From an uncultured Oscillibacter sp. (GTDB lineage: Bacteria; Bacillota_A; Clostridia; Oscillospirales; Oscillospiraceae): a stretch of 27,283 nucleotides of DNA. Shown piece after piece: positions 1-6,345 of this stretch (position 1 is the stretch's first letter; each line of letters opens with the position of its first letter). The translations under genes and the position numbers were made by a program. The stretch lies in assembly GCA_948902155.1 (NCBI GenBank), contig CAQVQZ010000007.1, positions 1 through 27,283 of the forward strand, read 5' to 3'. The notes beneath the pieces were generated by a model. It was not told the origin of the DNA, made no database searches, and saw only the letters and a list, made by a program, of their open reading frames with translations.

Positions 1-190
1 GCTTCACGTCCTGGACGATGTCCAGGGCGGCGATGAGGTCGATGTCCAGCTTGGACGTGTCCCCCACCAGGCCCAGGATGGTGTGGGCCTCGCCGATGCT
101 GGTGTGGATGGTGACGCCCTTCTCCTGGAGCCAGCTGATGAGGCTGTCCAGCTGGTCCCGGTTGGGATTGTGTTTCAAAATGACGATCAT
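1..190 (-). CDS. aroF: 3-deoxy-7-phosphoheptulonate (DAHP) synthase, N-terminal part, cut by window edge
   Basis: DAHP synthase condenses phosphoenolpyruvate with erythrose 4-phosphate, the first step of the shikimate pathway to Phe, Tyr and Trp. Only the first 63 residues are visible, starting MIVILKHNPNRDQLDSLISW and continuing with VTIHTSIGEAHTILGLVGDT. This matches the N-terminal ferredoxin-like regulatory domain of type I-beta DAHP synthases, which in the family binds Phe or Tyr for feedback inhibition. The catalytic barrel lies outside the window. The ATG at 190 follows an AGGAGG Shine-Dalgarno sequence with good spacing. Directly upstream on the same strand are a terminator (222-250) and a short Tyr/Phe-rich reading frame (288-389), which suggests transcription attenuation by aromatic amino acid supply. 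The family is recognised with good confidence; the exact paralogue symbol is less certain. Confidence 0.85.
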   Translation of the reverse strand, partial: MIVILKHNPNRDQLDSLISWLQEKGVTIHTSIGEAHTILGLVGDTSKLDIDLIAALDIVQDVK

Positions 191-221
191 AGCGCGTTCC
201 TCCTAAAAAATTTGGGAATAC

Positions 222-250
222 AAAAAACCCGCAGCCGGTTTGGCTGCGGG
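222..250 (-). terminator. Attenuator terminator in the DAHP synthase leader
   Basis: Read on the minus strand, a perfect 9-bp stem (CCCGCAGCC / GGCTGCGGG) with the 5-base loop AAACC is followed at once by six T. This is a textbook intrinsic terminator, but it lies between a small leader reading frame (288-389) and the start codon of the DAHP synthase gene (190), the position of an attenuator. Its loop and ascending arm contain GCCAAACC, which is complementary to GGTTTGGC inside the leader reading frame (plus-strand 307-314). Confidence 0.85.
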
Positions 251-287
251 CCGCTTTGCAAGTCCGGGCTGACACAGGTCCGAACGC

Positions 288-389
288 TCACGCACACACA
301 TCTTTCGCCAAACCACGAAAAGCCTTACCATAATCGGTAAAGCTAAAGTAGAAATAGCCGTATTCAGCGGTGCGGACGGACTTCGTCAT
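288..389 (-). CDS. Tyr/Phe-rich leader peptide (aromatic attenuator)
   Basis: A 33-codon frame starts at ATG 389 after an AAAGGAG Shine-Dalgarno site and stops with TGA at 288-290. The peptide begins MTKSVRTAEYGYFYFSF and continues TDYGKAF. It has Tyr at codons 10, 12, 14 and 20 and Phe at 13, 15, 17 and 24, so six of eight consecutive codons (10-17) are aromatic. Leader peptides rich in the regulated amino acid are the sensor of ribosome-stalling attenuators such as pheL and trpL. Together with the downstream terminator and the DAHP synthase gene, this supports a Phe/Tyr attenuator. The peptide itself probably has no other role. I do not recognise it as a named leader. Confidence 0.8.
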   Translation of the reverse strand: MTKSVRTAEYGYFYFSFTDYGKAFRGLAKDVCA

Positions 390-426
390 GGTCAGGTTCT
401 CCTTTGGTCCTCCATTGGATGTGTTC

Positions 427-432
427 AGCATA
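427..432 (-). promoter_or_regulatory. Possible -10 box for the aromatic leader/DAHP synthase transcript
   Basis: On the minus strand a TATGCT hexamer stands about 38 bases upstream of the leader-peptide ATG. No good -35 hexamer is visible at the usual distance, so the start site is uncertain. A separate promoter is expected here because the upstream gene ends at 514. Confidence 0.3.
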
Positions 433-513
433 GCACGGCGGCGGAAAAAAGAATACTGTGAGTTTCTACAAATGAATCCCGCTTTCCGCCTAGTCGTTCG
501 TGCATTCCGCCAA

Positions 514-1059
514 TCAGGCGGCGGGCAGACAGCCCGCCATCAGCAGGCTGGTGGCCTTGAGGATGAAATTGGCGTCCCGGAGCATGCTGGCCTTGGTCTC
601 CATGTACTGCTCGTGAAGCTCTTCCAGGGCGGCGATCAGGTCCCGGCGGGCCTGCTGGCGGCGGACGCAGCGGTGGGCCAGATACCCCCGCATGAACTGC
701 CGCAGGTCCGTCTCGTAGCAATGATGGTCCAGCATGGTGTCGGGGTAATTCTCGTTGTGGGGATAAGTATAGGCGTCGGCCAGGTAATGGGTCAGCTTCC
801 CCAGGGTGTAATACTGCCACATGGTCCAGCACCGGCGGCGCTGGAGCTTTCGGATCTTGGCGTTGATGTACTCTCTGGAATTGGCGTAGTTATGCCCCTT
901 GAGCTTATTGTAGTGCAGGGAGCCCTTCAGGTAGCTGAAAGGGTTGACGTCCGGCTGAAACGAGCCGAAGAGGAAGGCCAGCTCAAAGCGTCTGGCGGCG
1001 AAACCCGTCTCACTGCGCAGCAGGGTCCGGGCCAGCAGGGTATGTGTTCTTTTCTGCAA
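514..1059 (-). CDS. Zinc-dependent phospholipase C-like protein
   Basis: This 181-residue protein resembles the small clostridial zinc-dependent phospholipase C family. Seen in the sequence: an N-terminal KRTHTLLAR segment with His6, FGSFQPDVNPF (Asp37), GHNY (His56) and LGKLTHYLADAYTYPHN near residues 86-102, followed by His- and Tyr-rich helices. In the family such His and Asp residues hold the zinc ions of the active site. There is no signal peptide, so the protein may act in the cytoplasm and its substrate is unknown. The start is TTG at 1059, supported by an AGGAGG site eight bases upstream; no ATG fits. A consensus-like promoter (1092-1120) stands just upstream. A GC-rich hairpin at the gene end lacks a T-run. 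Confidence 0.75.
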   Translation of the reverse strand: MQKRTHTLLARTLLRSETGFAARRFELAFLFGSFQPDVNPFSYLKGSLHYNKLKGHNYANSREYINAKIRKLQRRRCWTMWQYYTLGKLTHYLADAYTYPHNENYPDTMLDHHCYETDLRQFMRGYLAHRCVRRQQARRDLIAALEELHEQYMETKASMLRDANFILKATSLLMAGCLPAA

Positions 1060-1077
1060 GGTTAGCTCCTCCTAACC
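1060..1077 (-). promoter_or_regulatory. Stem-loop that presents the Shine-Dalgarno site of the phospholipase gene
   Basis: On the minus strand GGTTAG-GAGGAG-CTAACC forms a perfect 6-bp stem whose six-base loop is the Shine-Dalgarno sequence. The TTG start codon follows the stem directly. Such a hairpin could modulate translation; this is inference from sequence only. Confidence 0.5.
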
Positions 1078-1091
1078 ATAGAAGTGGTTGT

Positions 1092-1120
1092 AGTATAGCA
1101 CACTCTCCCTCAAGATGCAA
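1092..1120 (-). promoter_or_regulatory. Promoter of the phospholipase gene
   Basis: On the minus strand a TTGCAT -35 box, a 17-base spacer and a TATACT -10 box match the housekeeping sigma-A consensus well. Transcription would begin about 25 bases before the TTG start. Confidence 0.7.
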
Positions 1121-1312
1121 GGGCTTTTTGCTCTAAAAATTTAATGAGAATTTGTGAAATCTGTCCAAAGCCCTTCGGGAACCGAAATCAGCCGCCTTTT
1201 CGCCGGAGCCGGAATTTCCCCGCGCTTCGGCCCGAAAGCGCCCTCTCCCGTATTCTTTCGAAAGATTTGTAAATTTTTTTGTTTCTAACCAAATTCTTAT
1301 AGCGTCCCTCCG
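1121..1312. other. Divergent intergenic region, no gene seen
   Basis: This is the central part of the 336-base gap between the phospholipase gene and zapA. I see a GC hairpin at 1222-1241 (GCGCTT...AAGCGC), a short palindrome TCTTTCGAAAGA near 1254-1265 and AT-rich tracts, but no open frame with a ribosome binding site and no recognisable RNA. Confidence 0.5.
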
Positions 1313-1319
1313 GCTGGTA

Positions 1320-1328
1320 TGGTATACT
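1320..1328 (+). promoter_or_regulatory. Extended -10 promoter for zapA
   Basis: TGGTATACT is an extended -10 element (TG, one base, TATACT). The -35 region is poor, which is common with extended -10 promoters. It lies about 70 bases upstream of the zapA start. Confidence 0.5.
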
Positions 1329-1353
1329 ATACGCTGTTAAATTACGCAGTTTG

Positions 1354-1378
1354 CCCGCAGGACCCTATTTCCTGCGGG
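1354..1378 (+). promoter_or_regulatory. Stem-loop in the zapA leader
   Basis: CCCGCAGGA and TCCTGCGGG form a perfect 9-bp stem with a 7-base loop. It ends only a few bases before the AAGGAGG Shine-Dalgarno site, which is followed by seven T up to the ATG. The T-run is too far from the stem for a normal terminator, so an mRNA-stabilising or translation-modulating role is more likely. Confidence 0.45.
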
Positions 1379-1395
1379 AGCAAGGAGGTTTTTTT

Positions 1396-1728
1396 ATGGC
1401 GAACCGTGTCGTCGTCACCATCTGCGGAGAGGAATACACCTTTGTGGCGGAGGAATCCGCCTCTTACATGCAAAAGGTCGGCGCTTACGTCGGCGATAAG
1501 ATGGACGAGGTCCTGAGCAGCACCCACGTGGGCCGGACCGACGCCGCCGTCCTCACCGCCGTGAACATCGCCGACGAGCTGTTTAAAGCCCAGGCCGCCG
1601 CCGAACAGCTCCGCCGCCAGATCAAGGGCTACCTGGACGACGCCGGGAAGGCCCAAAGCCAGGTCAGCGAGCTGAAGCGGGAAGTCGTCCGCCTCCAGCA
1701 GCGGCTGGACAACCGGGGTTCCAAGTGA
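1396..1728 (+). CDS. zapA: Cell division protein ZapA
   Basis: ZapA is a small cytoplasmic protein that binds FtsZ and promotes bundling of protofilaments at the division site. The 110-residue product starts MANRVVVTICGEEYTFVAEE, the typical beta-strand opening in which the protein 'remembers' the FtsZ-binding fold, followed by YMQKVGAYVGDKMDEV and AVLTAVNIADEL, then a C-terminal coiled coil (about residues 60-106). Length and pattern match the Firmicutes family. ATG 1396 is preferred over an upstream in-frame ATG at 1351 because AAGGAGG stands 8 bases before it. The stop overlaps the next start (GTGA), so it is cotranscribed and translationally coupled with the U32 gene. Confidence 0.9.
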   Translation: MANRVVVTICGEEYTFVAEESASYMQKVGAYVGDKMDEVLSSTHVGRTDAAVLTAVNIADELFKAQAAAEQLRRQIKGYLDDAGKAQSQVSELKREVVRLQQRLDNRGSK

Positions 1729-3803
1729 GCCGTCTTCTGACCGGCGAGCCCCCCGAGCTTCTGGCTCCCGCCGGGTCCCCGGAGGCCCTGCGGGCCGCCG
1801 TGGAGAACGGCGCGGACGCCGTCTATCTGGGCTGGGGGTCTTTCAACGCCCGCCGGGGCGCGCAGAACTTCGACGAAGCCGAATTCGCCCAGGCTGTGGC
1901 CTACTGCCACATCCGGGGCGTGCGGGTCTTCCTCACCTTAAATATCCTCCTCAGCGACCGGGAGCTCCCCGAGGCCCTGGAAGCCGCCAGAGCCGCCTCC
2001 CGCCTGGGGGTGGACGCCGTGCTCATCCAGGACTGGGGCCTCTTCGACCTGCTCCGGAAGACCCTGCCGGACCTGCCCCTCCACGCCAGCACCCAGATGA
2101 GCCTCTTCACCTCCGGCGGCGCCAACGAGATCGCCGCCGGCAGCTGCGAGCGGGTCGTGCTGGCGCGGGAGTGCTCCAAAGAGGAGACGGCGGCGATCTG
2201 CCAAAACTGCGCCGCCGAGATCGAGACCTTTGTCCACGGCGCTCTCTGCATGTGCTATTCCGGCCAGTGCGCCATGAGCGCCCTCATCGGCGGGCGCTCC
2301 GGGAACCGGGGCCGCTGCGCCCAGCCCTGCCGCCTGCCCTACGGGGTCAACGAAGCCGCCAAAAACCAGCGCCCCCTGAGCCTGAAGGACAGCTGTCTTG
2401 CGGACCGCCTGGGCGAGATGGCGGAAATGGGCGTTTCCTGCCTGAAGATCGAGGGCCGGATGCGCCGCCCCGCCTACGTGGCCGCCGTGACGGACGTTTA
2501 CGCCCGCCTATTGGAAGAACGCCGCTCCCCCACCGCCCAGGAACGAGATGTCCTGGAACGAGCTTTTTCCCGCTCCGGCTTCACCGACGCCTACTGGCGG
2601 GGCCGGAAAGGCCCCGAGATGCTGGGCTTCCGCCCCGAGGACGCCGCCCCTGCGGAGGAACCGCCTCCCTCTCCGGCGGACCGCCGGATTCCCGTAAACT
2701 TTACCTGTGTCGTAAAAGCGGGCGCCCCCTGCTCCCTCACCGCAGACGACGGCGAAGGAAATACTGTCACCATCACCGGCCCCGTTCCGGAACCCGCCGG
2801 ACGCCGGGGCCTGACGGCGGAGGACCTGACCGCCCGCCTCTCCAAGACCGGAGGCACCCCCTACCGCTGCGCGGCGGCGGACGTCTCGGCGGACCCGGAC
2901 CTCTACCTCTCCGCCGCCGCCGTCAACGCCCTCCGGCGGGACGCCCTGGACGCCCTCAGCGTTGCCCGTTCTGCGCCGCCGGTCCGGCGGGAGCACTTCC
3001 CCCCGCCGCCCCTGCCGGAAACGGACTGTTCCGAAAATGCCCCCCGCTTCACTGTCTCCGTCGCCAACGCCGCCCAGTTGACGGAGGGCCTCCTGTCCCT
3101 CCACCCCGCTCGGGTCTACGTCCCCCTGGAAATCCTGGCGGACCTCCAAGCCCTCCCCAGCGCCGAGACCGACTGGTACGCCATCCTCCCCCGTGTCTGG
3201 CGGGACCGCGACGAGCCTCTTCTCCGCCGCTGGCTGGAAAAAGTCCGTGCCATGGGCGTGACCGGCGTGCTCCTGGGAAACCTGGGGCACATCCCCCTGG
3301 TCCGGAACGGCGGTTGGAAGGACCTCTGCGCCGACTACGGCTTCAACATCTTCAACAGCTGTTCCCTGGCCTACCTCCGGGAGAAGGGTCTGACCTCCGC
3401 CTGTCTGTCCTTCGAGCTGCGCTATGCCCAGATTCGGGACATGCGAAAAATTTTACTCTCCGAGGCCATCGTTTACGGCCGTCTCCCCCTGATGATCACG
3501 GAGAACTGTCTGATTCAAAACAGCGCCGGGTGCCGCTGCGACCGCCCCAATTTCCTCAATGACCGCACCGGCGCGTCCTTTCCCCTCCTTCCCGCCTTCG
3601 GCCACCGGACCGAGGTGGAGAACAGCCGCTGTCTCTATCTGGCCGATCAGGCGGAGTACCGCCACCTGGGCCTGGCCTACGCCCGCCTCCGCTTTACAAT
3701 GGAATCCCCGGAGGAATGCCTCCGGATTTACCAGTCCTATCTGAAAGCCGCTCCCCCGGAAGGCAAGTTCACGCGGGGACTGTACCAGCGCGGCGTGGAG
3801 TAG
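1725..3803 (+). CDS. U32 family peptidase-like protein with C-terminal DUF3656-type region
   Basis: The 692-residue protein belongs to the U32 'peptidase' family; several members (RlhA, TrhP) are now known to hydroxylate rRNA or tRNA rather than cut proteins. Visible: the barrel start PELLAPAGSPEALRAAVENG, AVYLGWGSFNARR, HASTQMS, then the family signature around EIETFVHGALCMCYSGQC (residues about 165-182) and a Cys cluster GNRGRCAQPCR, likely iron-sulfur ligands. Further on, CLKIEGRMRRPAYVAAV is typical. The region from about residue 320 is the long insertion/extension seen in clostridial DUF3656-type members. GTG 1725 overlaps the zapA stop by four bases. The precise substrate cannot be told from sequence. 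Confidence 0.85.
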   Translation: MSRLLTGEPPELLAPAGSPEALRAAVENGADAVYLGWGSFNARRGAQNFDEAEFAQAVAYCHIRGVRVFLTLNILLSDRELPEALEAARAASRLGVDAVLIQDWGLFDLLRKTLPDLPLHASTQMSLFTSGGANEIAAGSCERVVLARECSKEETAAICQNCAAEIETFVHGALCMCYSGQCAMSALIGGRSGNRGRCAQPCRLPYGVNEAAKNQRPLSLKDSCLADRLGEMAEMGVSCLKIEGRMRRPAYVAAVTDVYARLLEERRSPTAQERDVLERAFSRSGFTDAYWRGRKGPEMLGFRPEDAAPAEEPPPSPADRRIPVNFTCVVKAGAPCSLTADDGEGNTVTITGPVPEPAGRRGLTAEDLTARLSKTGGTPYRCAAADVSADPDLYLSAAAVNALRRDALDALSVARSAPPVRREHFPPPPLPETDCSENAPRFTVSVANAAQLTEGLLSLHPARVYVPLEILADLQALPSAETDWYAILPRVWRDRDEPLLRRWLEKVRAMGVTGVLLGNLGHIPLVRNGGWKDLCADYGFNIFNSCSLAYLREKGLTSACLSFELRYAQIRDMRKILLSEAIVYGRLPLMITENCLIQNSAGCRCDRPNFLNDRTGASFPLLPAFGHRTEVENSRCLYLADQAEYRHLGLAYARLRFTMESPEECLRIYQSYLKAAPPEGKFTRGLYQRGVE

Positions 3804-3963
3804 GAAATTCCTCAAATACTATCCAATCCGTATTTTATATTTTAGTATATACATTTCGTATTCTTTTCTTGCATCCAAACTCCTCTGCTTTTGCACAGAG
3901 TGTTATACAGAATATCATCTATTGATTAAATTATACGATTCGTAATATCCAGGAGCATTCATT
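3804..3963 (+). promoter_or_regulatory. AT-rich spacer with a possible dut promoter
   Basis: This 160-base spacer is much richer in A and T than its surroundings. A TTGCAC box and a TATCAT box separated by 16 bases (near 3892-3919) could form a promoter for the following gene. No terminator with a clear stem and T-run was found after the U32 gene. Confidence 0.35.
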
Positions 3964-4401
3964 ATGAGAGAAAGCAAAGAGTTAAAAGTCCGCTATCTTG
4001 TGGACGGCCTCGAACCCCTCCGCTGCGTCCCCGGCTCCGACTGGGTCGACCTCCGGGCGGCGGAGGACGTCGTCCTGAAGGCCGGAGAGTTCCGCCTGAT
4101 TCCTTTAGGAATTGCCGTGGCCCTGCCGGAGGGCTACGAAGCCCATGTTGCCCCCCGGAGCTCCACCTTCAAAAATTACGGTCTGCTCCAGGCCAATTCC
4201 ATGGGCATCGTAGACGGTTCCTACTGCGGCGACGGAGACCAGTGGCGCTGGCCCGCCTACGCCACCAGAGATGTGGAGATTCCGAAAAATACCCGTCTCT
4301 GTCAGTTCCGCATCGTCGAGAACCAGCCCCCTCTGGTGTTCACCACCGTGGACCATCTCGACGCCCCCGACCGCGGCGGCTTCGGCTCCACCGGAAAATA
4401 A
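3964..4401 (+). CDS. dut: dUTP diphosphatase
   Basis: Trimeric dUTPase hydrolyses dUTP to dUMP and pyrophosphate, keeping uracil out of DNA and feeding thymidylate synthesis. The 145-residue product shows the five family motifs in order: DLRAAEDV (about residue 27), PRSSTFKNYG (around 61), GIVDGSYCGDGDQW (around 79, with the catalytic Asp in the VDGSY motif), RLCQFRI (around 113) and DRGGFGSTG at the C terminus, which closes over the active site. ATG 3964 follows CAGGAG. The spacing of motif 3 (YCGDGDQWRWPAY) includes a short insertion also seen in phage-like and clostridial dUTPases. It starts a likely dut-maf transcription unit. Confidence 0.88.
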   Translation: MRESKELKVRYLVDGLEPLRCVPGSDWVDLRAAEDVVLKAGEFRLIPLGIAVALPEGYEAHVAPRSSTFKNYGLLQANSMGIVDGSYCGDGDQWRWPAYATRDVEIPKNTRLCQFRIVENQPPLVFTTVDHLDAPDRGGFGSTGK

Positions 4402-4456
4402 CCCTACTCGAGCGCCCATCCGCCCCGCGCAAACTTTCATTTCGAGGTAGTTACTT

Positions 4457-5032
4457 ATGCCACACATCGTTTTAGCGTCCTCCTCCCCCCGCCGCCGGGA
4501 GCTCCTGGAGCGTATCGGCGTCACCGATTTCCTGGTCCGGGTGCCGGAGGTGGAAGAATTTTTTCCCGAAGGTTTAACACCCCCGCAGGTTGTGGAATAT
4601 ATTTCCAGAGAGAAAGCCGAAGCGGCGGCCGCTCTCTGCGCCCCCGACGACATCGTTATTACCGCCGACACCATGGTCTTCCTGGACCACGCCCGCCTGG
4701 GCAAGCCCAGGGACGAGGCCCACGCCCTGAAAATGCTGACCGCCCTCCAGGGCCGGAAGCATACCGTCTGCACCGGCGTCACGGTCCGCCAGGGCGGACG
4801 CAGCCTCACGGAGTCGGAGTCCACGGACGTTTTCTTCCGCCCCGCCTCCCAGGAGGAACTGCGGAATTATATCGCCACCGGCGAACCCATGGACAAAGCG
4901 GGAGCCTACGGCGTCCAGGGCCGGGGCGCGCTCCTGGTGGAGCGTTTAGAGGGAGATTTCTTCAACGTGATGGGCCTCCCCGTCCTGCGCCTCTCCAGAA
5001 TGCTGAACCAGTTCGGCATCCAGCTTTTATAA
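4457..5032 (+). CDS. maf: Maf family nucleotide pyrophosphatase
   Basis: Maf proteins hydrolyse non-canonical or modified nucleoside triphosphates (dTTP/UTP or m7GTP types) to monophosphates and have been linked to septum formation. The 191-residue protein starts MPHIVLASSSPRRRELLERIG, the family's phosphate-binding SSSPRR motif, and has REKAEAAA, ITADTMVF (the conserved Asp of the ADT motif), LGKPRDEAHALKMLTALQG, and KAGAYGVQGRGALLVERLEGDFFNVMGLP. Length is normal. ATG 4457 has a GAGG site upstream. In Clostridium maf precedes mreB; here it is followed by mreC instead. Confidence 0.88.
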   Translation: MPHIVLASSSPRRRELLERIGVTDFLVRVPEVEEFFPEGLTPPQVVEYISREKAEAAAALCAPDDIVITADTMVFLDHARLGKPRDEAHALKMLTALQGRKHTVCTGVTVRQGGRSLTESESTDVFFRPASQEELRNYIATGEPMDKAGAYGVQGRGALLVERLEGDFFNVMGLPVLRLSRMLNQFGIQLL

Positions 5033-5033
5033 A

Positions 5034-5045
5034 GAACGTTTGTTC
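5034..5045 (+). promoter_or_regulatory. Possible LexA (DinR) box between maf and mreC
   Basis: GAACGTTTGTTC fits the Gram-positive SOS operator core GAAC-N4-GTTC, flanked by A and T to extend the palindrome. It overlaps TTGTTC, which with a 17-base spacer and TAATTC (5063-5068) could be a promoter, although the implied start site would be very close to the mreC start codon. A match of this kind is not rare by chance. Confidence 0.3.
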
Positions 5046-5085
5046 TGACTTCTCTTAACTCCTAATTCCGCAAAAGGTGATTGGT

Positions 5086-5928
5086 TTGAAAAATTTCCTG
5101 AAGCAGCATGGCCTCTGGGTCCTCTTCACCGCCGCAGTCCTGTCGGTAGCCTTAGCGGTCATGTCGGTACTCAGCGCCAATTCCTCCCCCCTGGCGAACC
5201 TGGCGGGAATCATAGTCTCGCCCTTCCGGGCGACCTACACAGCCATCGCCACCTGGTTCAACGACTTTCAAAACTATTATAAAGACACCACCGGCATCGA
5301 AGCGGAAAACGCCGCCATGCGACAGCAGATCGCCCGGATGGAGGAAGAGATCCGCCTGGCGGAAGCAGACCGGGAAGAAAACCGCCGTCTCCGGGAGCTT
5401 CTGAACCTGACGGAACAGCGCCGGGACCTCTCCGACCTGGAAGCGGCCATGATTACAGAACACGCCGTCACCAACTGGACCTCCTCCCTGACCCTGAACA
5501 AAGGCACGTCCTTAGGCATCGAAGTGGGCGACTGCGTAATCGACGAAACCGGCGCTCTGGTCGGCGTCATTGACCAAGCCGGAACGAACTGGTCCACAGT
5601 CCTCACCTTAGTCGATACAGACACATCCCTGGGCGCGCAAATCTTCCGCACGAAAGACCTGGGCGTAGCCCAAGGCGATTTCTCCCTGATGCGCATCAAC
5701 CGTCTCCGCCTGGACTATCTCCCCGTAGACTGCCGCCCCCTCCCCGGCGACCTCGTTGTAACCTCCGGCCTAAACGGCTATTACCCCTCGGGCCTTGTAA
5801 TCGGCGCTGTCGAAGAGGTCCAAGTAGACGACTCCGGCGCAGCATCTTATGCCATCATCACCCCCTCCGTCGACTTCGACGCTCTAACAGAAGTTTTCGT
5901 CATCAAATCCTTCGAAATCGTCACATAG
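5086..5928 (+). CDS. mreC: Rod shape-determining protein MreC
   Basis: MreC is a membrane-anchored scaffold of the elongation machinery that links MreB, MreD and the cell-wall synthases. The 280-residue product has a short cytoplasmic start, one membrane helix (roughly residues 10-31), a coiled coil with many Glu/Arg (residues about 70-110) and the extracytoplasmic beta domain (VTNWTSSLTLNKGTSLGI, GDLVVTSGLNGYYPSGLVIGAV). TTG 5086 is chosen because GGTGAT, complementary to the 3' end of 16S rRNA, ends four bases before it; a GTG at 5077 in the same frame has no such site. mreB is not found beside it. Confidence 0.88.
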   Translation: MKNFLKQHGLWVLFTAAVLSVALAVMSVLSANSSPLANLAGIIVSPFRATYTAIATWFNDFQNYYKDTTGIEAENAAMRQQIARMEEEIRLAEADREENRRLRELLNLTEQRRDLSDLEAAMITEHAVTNWTSSLTLNKGTSLGIEVGDCVIDETGALVGVIDQAGTNWSTVLTLVDTDTSLGAQIFRTKDLGVAQGDFSLMRINRLRLDYLPVDCRPLPGDLVVTSGLNGYYPSGLVIGAVEEVQVDDSGAASYAIITPSVDFDALTEVFVIKSFEIVT

Positions 5929-6345
5929 TTTTCCCATATCTTCCAAATGCCCTTTTCCCAGTCCCCCACCAGCCAAAGCGACAGCGGAAAGAGAAGCAAG
6001 TCGATTCGACGCCCACCAAAGCCCCCGCTCGCACCACGCCGCGGGAAAAATCCTTCCTATCTTAGTCCCTGCTATGCCGTGCCCCCGTCCCCCGCAACCC
6101 CCGTTTAACCCAACCGTCTTTTTCTCTTTTGGACCGAGCACGGCCCGTTTTCTCTTTTTCTGCGCTCAGAAAAAAGGGGCCCCCGCCGGAGCCCAGCGAA
6201 GCGGGTCCGGTGGGGAGGGGAGGAAGAAATGGAACGGAACGGATGTGCGGCATAGCCGCACGTAGTGGAGTGGAATTTTTTCCGACGACATGGGGGGTGC
6301 ATTGCACCAGCCATCTTCATGGCTGACCCCCGTCAGGAGACCGCT
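5929..6345. other. 417-base structured gap between mreC and mreD
   Basis: No convincing gene is present. The first half is C-rich on the plus strand. From about 6150 it is dense with hairpins: TTTTTCTG...CAGAAAAA near 6155-6175, a long GC hairpin near 6178-6217 (CCCCGCCGGAGCCC with GGGTCCGGTGGGG), GTGCGGC-ATA-GCCGCAC near 6245-6261, and a 37-base repeat (6290-6326). This splits genes that are normally tightly linked. Whether it carries a terminator, a promoter or a repeat insertion cannot be told from sequence alone. Confidence 0.6.
6290..6326 (+). repeat. 37-base interspersed repeat, copy 1
   Basis: This sequence (from ATGGGGGGTGCATTGCACC to CATGGCTGA) recurs exactly, in reverse orientation, at 27218-27254. 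Inside it AGCCAT-CTTC-ATGGCT forms a hairpin and the flanking GGGGGT and ACCCCC (to 6331) can close a larger stem, giving a compact branched fold. It ends only six bases before the AGGAG Shine-Dalgarno site of mreD. Confidence 0.8.

Noticed and set aside
528..545. GC hairpin at the end of the phospholipase gene as a terminator
   Set aside because: The stem GGCGGGC/GCCCGCC is good but no T-run follows on the minus strand.
425..832. Long minus-strand reading frame overlapping the phospholipase gene
   Set aside because: It lies in another frame of a well-recognised gene, is Pro/Gly/Arg-rich and has no ribosome binding site.
2171..3562. 463-residue plus-strand frame inside the U32 gene
   Set aside because: It is a Pro/Arg-rich shadow frame caused by high GC; the U32 frame has clear family motifs.
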